In this document: positions 21,594-31,800 of the stretch, in pieces
Layout: every line of letters begins with the position of its first letter
Position numbering within the stretch: position 1 is the first letter of the stretch
Origin: Amphiura filiformis
Taxonomy: Eukaryota; Echinodermata; Ophiuroidea; Amphilepidida; Amphiuridae
Assembly (NCBI RefSeq): GCF_039555335.1
Contig: NC_092640.1
Location: 38,422,295-38,486,294 of the forward strand
Length of the DNA: 64,000 bases
Reading direction: 5' to 3'
Notes under the pieces: model-generated
The model's input: the letters and a program-made list of their open reading frames with translations, nothing else
What the model was told of the DNA's origin: nothing
Database searches by the model: none
Position numbers and translations under genes: made by a program

Positions 21594-22533
21594 TCATCTT
21601 TTGCGTTACGCATTTCGTCGCGCAATCGACGCAATTTACGACGCAATTTACGCATTTTGACGCAATCTATAACGCTTTGACGCATTTCGTCGCGTAATCG
21701 ATGCAATTAGTTACGCATTTTGACGCAATCTATAACGCTTTGACGCATTTCGTCGCGTAATCGACGCAATTAGTTACGCTTTGACGCAATTTACGACGCA
21801 ATGACGCATTTTTGACGCGATTCGTTACGCTTTGACTCATTTCACGACGCAATGACGCATTTTTGACGCGATTCGTTACGCTTTGACGCATTTTGTTACG
21901 CAATCGACGCATTTGTGCATTTTGTTGTATATTTTTCACGCATCATTGACTCATTTCACCGCTCATTTGCTCATTTCCATGCTCATTTCCCCGCTCATTT
22001 GCTCATTTCACTGCTCATTCGCTCATTTCACTGCTCATTTGCTAATTTCACTGCTCATTTGCTAATTTCACTGCTCATTCGCTCATTTCACTGCTCATTT
22101 GCTCATTTCACTGCTCATTCGCTCATTTCACTGCTCATTTGCTCATTTCAATGCTCATTTACTCATTTCCCTGCTCATTTCGGTGCTCATTTACTCATTT
22201 TGCCGCAAAATTGACGCGTTTGGTGCAATCGGCGCATTTGAGGAAATGTCACGTAGGGGTCAAAGATCATGTAAGGGTCACGCATTTTTTGGGGGAATTT
22301 TTTTTTAAATTTTATTTTTTTTAATTTAATTTTTTTTTTTAATTTAATTTTTTTTTTAATATATTTTTTTTTTTGGAATTTTTTTTTTGGAATTTTTTTT
22401 TAAATTTTCAAAATGGCGGTATTTCCGGTTGACCTTTTTCAAAATGGCGGCACTTCCGGTTGACCTTTGATCATTTCCGGTTGACCTTTGACCTCGTGAC
22501 CCGGAAGATGTCCTGGAAAGCGTATTTACTACT

Positions 22534-22539
22534 GGCGTT
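22534..22539. repeat. target site duplication GGCGTT, right
   Basis: Abuts the GCGTATTTACTACT end of the element and is identical to 19708-19713. Confidence 0.8.
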
Positions 22540-22605
22540 CTCCTCAGTAAATGTTATAATAGCAAATGTTATTATGGCTTTAAATGCAAATTATTCTCTA
22601 TTTTC

Positions 22606-22698
22606 ACCGTACGATTTAGATCTGTTTAGATAGAGCCTCCACAAATATTGCAATAATACTCTTGAAACAAAAAGACAAACGCTATCCTTCAACATATT
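22606..22698 (+). promoter_or_regulatory. conserved upstream block of receptor B
   Basis: Contains GTACGATTTAGATCTG, TTTAGATAGAGCCTCCACA and GAAACAAAAAGACAAACGCT. Similar blocks are at 18961-19057 and, diverged (TACGTTTAGATAGAGACTCC), at 41760-41850 upstream of receptor C. Both gene-associated copies precede the signal-peptide exon by about 140-160 bp, so this is a likely shared promoter or 5' UTR region. Inferred from conservation only. Confidence 0.5.
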
Positions 22699-22836
22699 TC
22701 TATTTCACTTTCCTGATCTGACATCTACATTAGTTATATTGCAGCTTTATATCCTCTTTCTAACACTAACTTCCCAAAAAGTCGGTGTTATTTTAAGTAC
22801 TCTTCAGTAATCCACGATTCATGAAGTCATTGGAAA

Positions 22837-22891
22837 ATGTGTTTAATTACTACATTTGGGATACTTATGGTTTTACCTCGTGTTATTTCAG
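22837..22891 (+). CDS. receptor B exon 1: signal peptide
   Basis: ATG after GGAAA opens a short hydrophobic peptide MCLITTFGILMVLPRVIS ending phase 1 at a GTATGA donor. It aligns residue for residue with the exon at 41993-42050 (GILMVL against GIFMVL), and the 5' flanks of the two exons also align. This phase joins in frame to 25716. Confidence 0.72.
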
Positions 22892-25800
22892 GTATGACGT
22901 TTTCCGTAGTATTGTATTGTGTAGATCTAGGAAAGGATGATCAATTGTAGATAAAAATTGAATTGAACACAATTGTACAAATTTTGTGAATGTTTGATGC
23001 TTTTTTGTATTTAGTTTTAAACTAACACATGGGGGTGACTTCGCACGTGGCCGGTGCTGCGCGATGATCTAATATTCCATGATTCATCGGTTTATTATTT
23101 ATTATTGATAACTTGAAAACTTGATTGATTGATCGATTGATAGCCATTTCACATATTCCTAGTTTATAGGCCCCTATGGAACGTCTATTAATTTTGAATA
23201 GCATCATACATTAGATAAATATGCCTATAAGTATTGATTTATTCTATTCAGCAATATTCAGAGTTTTTCGGAACTAGAGATAGGCCAGAACTGGCCAGAT
23301 GAAGTGGACTATACCCGGCTACCTGTGCATGTATAGACCCGTGACGTCTCGCAGACGTCATGGGTCTATTAGATCTGTCGATTAAATACAATTTTTGGCC
23401 CAGATCTATGCTGTTTCGTATATTTATCAGCGTTTCGAACCCTTTTGAAACCATTCTAAGGCATTCCATGCGCTACAATGTCAAAATTGTGGCTACATCA
23501 TAGATATCTCGGGCATCTCGGAGCATTACCTGGTTTTTCCATATGGAAGTAATTGAGGTGTTCCATCAAAGCTTTCGTCGTGTGCTGCCACATAGCGGTG
23601 GTTCCGGGAACTTTGCGTCAAGGATTACTATCAAACTTCTCACAGCTAATAGTTTGTTTGCTCAGTAGTAATGCACTGAGTTTTACAGCAGGGACGTCCC
23701 GGGTTCGTTTCCGGGCTGAGGAATAAAAAGTAATTTCTGATCTGCAAACTTATTTGCCGCCCGATCTGAGCTGGTCCTTTTCTGATGGCTGTGGCACACT
23801 CCGGTCACTCCCTCTGGAATCCAAACCAGGTTCCCGCCCATTATACATCCCTTAAGGGGGTATAATACCCTGATTTTCATCAGTACCCCTCTTCTTTTTT
23901 TGTGCAAATTTATGAAGTATATAAACATGTTCATCACCTCATGTCCTGTCCTTATAAAATATCTCTACATACAAAGTGCTTTTAAACTATTTTAGAAAAT
24001 CATTTTAGCTTTTTTTTTGTTAACTGTATCCTAGTAACTCAGATGTGTGTTTCATAACAAACCATAATTTATTCTATTCAACATGTTCAAGTAGAGTACA
24101 TGAATAGAATACATTAAATCCTTTGTAAATACTATCTATAGAAATGTACTCACTGATCCACGCAAAATAACACTGAATAGATTAAATTAAATCAAATAAG
24201 CTCTTCCACATGTGAATGTATATAGACAATTTAATACTACACCATGTATGTATCTTCTATAATGTGTTGTTAGGAAAAGAGATTTAAAAAGGCTATAAGG
24301 TCATCAAAGGTCAGGTTATAGGTCACTTGGTTCAGGTCAAATTCAGGCATCCATTTTGAATACATGTGATAGTCTGTGATATCATACATGTCATAATGAG
24401 ACATCAATTTTGTTATTTTTGTCTGTTACTGGATATATAATGGAAATGTGTGAGGTTGATATACTAAAATACCTTGTGATGTAAATAATGAGTACAATTT
24501 AGATTGCCTAGTTGAGATGGATTGGGTAAATAAATATAAAATAGTTTCCAAAATCACAAAAATGAAGCTTACGGAAGACTACCTAATATGGTGGTATAGG
24601 TGACAAGAAGTACAATCTTTTTCAACATTGCTGTAGTGTGGTTGTGGTAACCTGTTACCTATGGCTTAATTAAGTTTCAGTGAAATAATGTCGCAAGTTA
24701 AAAATACAAAATATAGCTCAACATTGAAAATAGAAGCATTTTAACCAGTTCATTTTTTGATAGTTGTGGAGCACCAAGTTCATGAAGTCATAAAAGAAAT
24801 CAGGAACCACTTATTCCCATTTTACATATCAACATTATTTCCCTAATGTGTTAGCAATACATATCCAAAATTTTAACGAAATCCGTTGACAGTAAGCTTT
24901 CCAAACTGAAGTGAATTTAAAACATCAGTGATGTACCACCTTTTGGTTTCTACATTTAGATGCATGTACGCTACATTGATACCGATGCCACCAATTGAAC
25001 GAGCAGATTTGCCCCTTCATTTTGCATGCCACTTTGTCCAATTTTTTTCTCATTTCTTCACAAAATGCAAAACAATGCAAAAAAAATGCAATGGGTGTAG
25101 TACCCCCTTAAAGTTCGAAAGTGTTTTTGGCCTGCCTGAAGGGCTTGGGCTGCCCTCTTCAACATGTTCAAAGTTCTGGCAATTATTGGTAGGGGTCAAT
25201 TAAGGTTAAACATGGGTCAACATTTTTTGCCTCGTGCTATTTCAGGTATAATGCTTTCTGTCGTATTGTATTGTGTAGATCTGGGGAAGGAGGATCAATT
25301 CAATCATAGCGTAGCCTGCTTTTCGAGACTGAGGGCACAACATTGCAAATGTATGGACAGCCGATATCTTTTACACTTTTTGAATGGGTGCCCTCTAACA
25401 TTTTTAAACCGTCCTGCTGAGACGTTTCCATCATTACTGTTCAGGAAAATTGTACGCGAAGCAATTTTAATGCCAATGATGTGAGCGAAACTGAGTTATT
25501 CTAAAACAGACCACCAATTCTTGTGGCATGCAGCGATATGTTCCCATGGGTAACGATGTACTTCGAGAACAAAATTATAGCAAAGCTTCAAGGAATGTTT
25601 TGATAAGTGTGTAACCAATATACCTGATAAAGGTGCAGCTCCATTCAATTGGGTGTAGTTACTCATCCAACATTAGTCATATTTTATCGCTGATACTAAC
25701 ATTCTATATTTGCAGCTGTTTATGTCATTGATATAAGTTTGGAACCAATCAACAAAAACGTAACCAATGAAGGAGTACTAAAAGTACTTGTCAAATTTGG

Positions 25801-28800
25801 CAATCCTGAAAAATGGCATGTTGTGTGTCGTGATGGAGCTGGTGATCATGGTAACAGATGGGGCAAACAGGAAGCTATGGTAGCATGTATACAGCTTGGA
25901 TATAAAGGTGGATGGACAATTGATGTAGAGAAACCAGCTTCAATATTTGCAAGGGATTATGTCAGCAATTTTGACTGCACTTGGCGTAAGTGTATTTACA
26001 ATTTTAAGTATAAAGTTGCTTAATATTTTACACAGCACTGTTTTCTATTTTAATCTAACCATTACTGTTTATAACTTGTGTACTATTTACCCAGCCTTTA
26101 TTTACCTATACTTTGAATATAATACTAAATTCTAGACAATTTGGTTATAATAAACTAACTCTATTATTCTTTGTTCTCATAAAAAAGCTGAAAGTAGTCT
26201 TCAAAACTGTTTAGGTTCCAAAGAGGTTGTGGAGTGCTCAGACTCATCATTGCCAGCAGGTGTACATTGCTATAGTAAGTCCTTTAAATGTGCTACAGGA
26301 GGAGTTTTGAATTGAAATGGTGCATAATAACAGTTTAGTTGCAAACCATGCACAGAGTAGGGGAGACCTAGAGTGTTCGGCCTACTTTTTTTTCTGACTA
26401 GCCTAGTGATGTCAATTTTAAGCTTAGAAGGGACCTAATTGGTCAATGTTATGTCTACCTTCCGAATTGATAATTATACGAATTAATACTATACTAATTC
26501 AAAAAAGGTAAACTTTCTTGACTTTTATGACGATAATTTCTTTGGCGAGATGTCTCTGTTTTCTTGGGTACTTGGCTGTGACGTGTGCCAACTAATTATA
26601 ATTATTGTCATGGTACTTTCCCAGCAATCATGTGATTAACAACACGTGGTGGGCGGATATCCCCTGACGGCGGACAATCCCCGGTCTTTTTTTGATTTAT
26701 GTTATTATTGTCTATAAGGTATCGCCAATATAGGAACCAAAATAATGGGTTTAGTTGAAATTCTTGGACAAAAATCAAACGTGTAAAAAGAAATGATTGA
26801 TCCCCTTAGACCAATGTTATATTAATTTCACTCATTGTTTGAATCCTGCTGCATCTTATATTTCCCCATTAAAGGCAATTTCAGTGTACACTTAATGGGA
26901 GGTGCTGCACCGAATGCTGGAAGAGTTGAAGTCCAATACGACGACATGTGGGCTAGTGTTTGTTATGAGTCGTCACATTTCTTCAGACGATGGAGCATGG
27001 GTAATGCACAGGTTGTGTGTCGAGAGCTTGGGTTTCCCGGAACTATGTTTGCAAGTCAAGGAGGACAGGGACAAGGAACTCATAAAGCTACGTTGTATGA
27101 TTACAAATGTGAACATGGTAAACATAGTAATTTAGTAATTAAGGACTGCAATGTCATTTTTTATTTTTGTTAAAAGTTATTTGTCCATTGTTTTCCTTTC
27201 CAGACATCCGTGTTTTTATTTCATTTTCACTCTATATTCCTTTTGTGAATAAAACGATGATAAAAGTCATTGTGATGCTGGTGTTTCAACTTAATCAATC
27301 TCGTGTTCGGGTTTCTTCTCGATCCTCTAGTCTACTCTTCTTCCTTTTCTTCTTCTACTCCCCTCATTTTTCCTTTTTCTCCTCCTTTTGCTTCTTCTTC
27401 AATATACTGAGACTTATCGAACGTATACTTATGTCAATGACCTGAATTGCAGGGGGAATTACATTTTATGGGTTACATACGACATTTCTTTTTAGATTAT
27501 TCAAGTTTACACGAATGCCTTCCGAGACAACCCACCATATTACCATCAAAATACCTGGGAGCATCTTGTAGAGTTGGAACCAATGGAAAAGGCAATGACG
27601 CTGTAGCAATCTGTTCAGGTATGGTTTATTATCACTAGGAGACATTCTTCAGTGAAAAAAACACACGCTGTTTTTTTATCTAAATAACCATTGATCTATT
27701 TCATTTTTTGCAATATGCTTAGTTGAATCATTTTCTTACGATCCGTGACCATTCATAGCATACCTTTGTTTCTCTGTGGATTTGACTAGATGGACATATT
27801 CTAAGAAAAAATAGCTCCTATGTCCCTCCCAAAAATGGCGGGAAAATCTATTTATAGCTCATTTTTCAAAATGGCCGCCAGTGACATTTTGAAAAACATG
27901 AATATCTATATACCATGTTCTGGATAGGCTATAATGACAAATAATATGCCGTTTTCCACTATCTTTGGCATACCCAACCTTTTAAGATAAAATTCAAAGT
28001 GTTGAGAGGTCCTCTTGACCCCTAAATCCAAGATGGCCGCCAGTTTCATATTGAAAAACATGAAAATCGATATATCATGAAGTGGGTAGGCTATAATAAC
28101 AAACAATGTGTCGTTTTCAACTATATTTGGCATGCAAAACCGTTTAAGATCATATTCAAAGAGTTTGGGGTCACATTGACCCCTAAATCCAAGATGGCCG
28201 CCAGCGCCATATTGACAAAAACATGAAAATGTATATACAATGAAGTGGATAGGCTATACTGACAAACAATGTGTTGTTTTCATTATTTTTGGCATGCCAA
28301 ATCTTCTTTTGTCATATTCAAAGTGTTTGGGGTCATCTTGAACGCTAAATCCAAGATGGCCGCCAGCGCGATATTGAAAAACATGAAAATCGATATATCA
28401 TGAAGTGGATTGACTATAATAACCAACAATGTGTCGTTTTCAACTATATTTAGAATGCAAAATCATTTAAGATCATATTCAAAGAGTTTGGGGTCACCTT
28501 GACCCATAAATCTAAGATGGCCGCCAGCACCACATTGACAAAAACATGAAGTGGATAGGCTATACTGACAAATATTCCACTATTTTGGCATGCCAAACCT
28601 TTTCATGTCGTATTCAAAGTGTTTGGGGGCATGAACATCGATATTTAGATGTGACACACATGAGGCCAATACTTATTTTTGGCAATTACTTATACTATAG
28701 ATTTTGAAAATGTTACCTTTGCTTTCAGGATTGAACGTTGTCAATATACTTATACTATAGATTGAAAATGCAGAGCATCTACAGCATTCTTTCAGTTCTT

Positions 28801-31800
28801 TCAAAGTGTTGAACATTAAGAGCATGTGATGGAAGAACTGAACAGACACTGAAGAGCTACAGAACAACTAAGAGACTGATAAACTAGAATGCATGCTGAA
28901 AGATCATTGCCCTGTAAAGAACAGGTTTGAATGTCAAAGTAGAGAACAGGTGGGAGAACTACAATTTTTTTACAATGGAAGTTGATAAATTTCAACATGT
29001 CAATACAACAGTGGAATGGGAAAAAGGACCTACACAGGTTCATAAGCATGCAACTTGGTGTACCACGATGTCTGATCACACGTCAATGAGAGCAAAAACG
29101 TTATTTACGACAGGGGTTGGCATTTTGAGGGGGAACCTGATTTGTTTTATCTTGAGGGGGGATCGAAATTTTTGTTGAACCAGGAGGGGATTGTTAAGTT
29201 TTAAATTTTAAGTAATTAGTTTAAACAAGGGCGAAATTTGAAAAATTTGCTTTCCCCCTCGCATCCACTCAAAATTGTCAGATTCACCCTTTTTAAACTT
29301 AACAATCCCCCCCTCCTGGTTCAACAAACAACTTTGCGTTTCCACCTCAAGATCAAATAAATTTTTTTATCAAAATGCCCATTCCCCCTGTCGTAAATAA
29401 CGATCTCTCCCTACGATTGACGTAATTGATCGGACCTTTAGGTTGCCATCAGTTAGACATGTGTTAGGTTTTTTCAACCAGGTAATGAAGTTTAGTATGA
29501 GCTCACTCAAGTTTTCAGCTTGCTCCACCTCATCTATGTACGGGGGCCAAGGAATAGTGGTTGTTTTGATGACCTGTTCTTGACCAACTGGTCATCCGTT
29601 ACTCCCAGTGATAACAGCGCGGCCTCGATGTATGTATCGGAAGTGCTTGTATCATACACAAGCTCACTAACTTTCTTCTGAATACGTACGTGAAATCCTA
29701 TGTCTTTTCCAAATTCTTTGATCAGAAGTTCCTTGAGGTAGCTGGACCTTACTTGGGAAAAGTGCCCGTGGTTTGAAGTAATACGAATGTAATCTTGGAG
29801 CAGTCCTTCAAGGGTGCGTATTTCACAACCTTTAAATATATATTACTTGTTGGATATGTTGAAAGAACAAAGCTTGAGCCTCCCGAAGGTGAAAATGCTG
29901 TAGATGCTCTGCATTTTCACTGAAATTATCTCTCGCTTGATTGCTGATATTTTGACGCCAGCACAATGTCGGTGGTATCTGATTTCCAAGCCAAAGGCTG
30001 TTTGCCTGTCTGGGATTGATGTTATAAACGTATCTAACCGCTCTCTTGTATCCTGCAATGTAGATAGTGTGTGCCTTGAAATCTTCTCCATGCATCTTGT
30101 GTCAAAAGTAACAAAAGTGTTTTTGTCCCGGTTACCAGACTTTTGTGGACGCACATTGCCTTATCATGCAGAACACCTATACTTGAACGAAGTTTCTTGG
30201 AAGGAGGTCCTGAGAAAGATGATTACTGACCGGACATCCCAGCCTTTTTTTTCCTCAGATTTGTGCTTGTGTGTGTGTGTGTGTGTTAGACATCGTGGTA
30301 CACCAAGTAGCATGCTTATGAAAACCCTTAGGTCCTTTATCCCATTCCACTGTTGTATTGACATGTTGAAATTTATCAAGGCCCTTCCATTGTAAAAAAT
30401 TGTGTTCTCCCATTTCTCTACTTTTTCTAAACTGTCTTTTACAGGGCAATGATCTTTCAGCATGCATTCAAGTTTATCAGTCTCTTGGTTGCTCTGTAGC
30501 TCTTCGGTGTCTGTTCTGTTCTCCATCAAATGCTCTTAACGTGCAACTTTTCTGAAAAAACAAAGGTAACACTTTCAAAATCTATAGTATAAGTAATTGA
30601 GTAACAATAAGTATTGGCCTCATGTGTGTCACATCTTAAATATCGATGTTCATGTTTTTCGACATGGCTTAGACAGTCATCTTGGATTTAGGGGTCAAGA
30701 TGCCCCCAAACACTTTGAATACGACATGAAAAGGTTTGGCATGCCAAATATAGTGGAATATTTGTCAGTATGGCCTATCCACTTCATGTTTTTGTCAATA
30801 TGGTGCTGGCGGCCATCTTGGATTAAGGGGTCAAGGTGACCCCAAACTCTTTGAATATGATCTTAAATGGTTTTGCATGCCGCAAATAGTTGAAAACGAC
30901 ACATTGTTGGTTATTATAATAAATCCACTTCATGATATATCGATTTTCATGTTTTTCAATATGGCGCTGGCGGCCATCTTGGATTTAGGGTTCAAGATGA
31001 CCCCCAAACACTTTGAATTTGACAAAAAAAGATTTGGCATGCCAAAAATAGTGGAAAACGACACATTGTTTGTCAGTATAGCCTATCCACTTCATGGTAT
31101 ATAGATTTTCATGTTTTTGTCAATATGGCGCTGGCGGCCATCTTGGATTTAGGGGTCAATGTGACCCCAAACTCTTTAAATATGATCTTAAACGGTTTTG
31201 CATGCCAAATATAGTTGAAAACGACACATTGTTTGTTATTATAGCCTATCCACTTCATGATATATCGATTTTCATGTTTTTCAATATGAAAATGGCGGCC
31301 ATCTTGGATTTAGGGGTCAAGATGACCTCTCAACACTTTGAATTTTATCTTAAAAGGTTGGGTATGCCAAAGATAGTGGAAAACGGCATATTATTTGTCA
31401 TTATAGCCCATCCAGAACATGGTATATAGATATTCATGTTTTTCAAAATGTCACCGGCGGCCATTTTGAAAAATGAGCTATAAATAGATTTTCCCGCCAT
31501 TTTTGGGAGGGACATAGGAGCTATTTTTTCTTAGAATGTGTCCATCTAGTCAAATCCACAGAGAAACAAAGGTATGCTATGAAGGGTCACGGATCGTAAG
31601 AAAATGATTCAACTATTCGGTGGTTTGGCATAATAACTGACGAGTGTCATTATATTTTCATGTTAAACTATTAGTCCTATAGACCGGGAAATGTCACAAA
31701 TTAAAAACAAATTATGCATGATTGACCACAGAGAGTCTGTCATTCAGTTGTGTAGCCATAACTTTTGGGGGGGGGGGCTAGAGGAGGCAAGGCAAATTTC

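Larger units (their letters stand above)
19714..22533. mobile_element. miniature Polinton/Maverick-like element with roughly 1-kb TIRs and one cargo gene
   Basis: The ends are AGTAGTAAATACGC...GCGTATTTACTACT and both sides carry GGCGTT (19708-19713 and 22534-22539), a perfect 6-bp target duplication. Six-base duplications, AG/CT ends and long TIRs are features described for Polintons. The left TIR runs to about 20848; the right starts at about 21600. From outside in, each TIR has GGTCAACCGGAAATG and CCGCCATTTTG repeats, a long A- or T-rich tract (longer on the left), a 20-bp GCAGTGAAATGAGC minisatellite and a dense field of TGCGTCA/GCGTCG motifs. The only unique sequence is about 750 bp holding a C2H2 gene. 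No polymerase or integrase gene is present, so it would depend on enzymes supplied elsewhere. Confidence 0.72.
19296..22578. mobile_element. outer inserted element with GCCATA-type ends, itself split by the mini-Polinton
   Basis: It starts GCCATATTATAAC after TTTAAA (19290-19295) and ends GTTATTATGGC before TTTAAA (22579-22584). The repeated TTTAAA fits a target duplication of TA to 6 bp. Without the inner element it is about 460 bp, the size of a MITE. The paralogous segment at 18799-19057 lacks it. Confidence 0.65.
27720..31615. mobile_element. 3.9-kb DNA element with inverted repeats of over 1 kb in intron of receptor B
   Basis: TAGTTGAATCATTTTCTTAC at the left end is matched by GTAAGAAAATGATTCAACTA at the right end. 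The outer arms (27720-28620 and 30640-31615) hold about five or six subrepeats of roughly 160 bp, each with GCGGCCATCTTGGATTT or its complement, GGCATGCCAAAT and GAAAACGACACATTGTTTG. Homology of the arms continues inward to about 29090 and 30270. A nested 300-bp foldback is at 29098-29402 and a decayed ORF at about 29440-30154. A 2-bp TA target duplication is possible; longer duplications are not seen. The superfamily is not identified. Confidence 0.72.

Noticed and set aside
29904-30395. 163-codon plus-strand frame
   Set aside because: Antisense to the decayed ORF of the 3.9-kb element and crosses a (GT)n run.
27720-31615. Polinton identity for the 3.9-kb element
   Set aside because: Flanking hexamers (ATGCTT and ATTCGG) do not match and no Polinton gene is recognisable, so the superfamily was left open.
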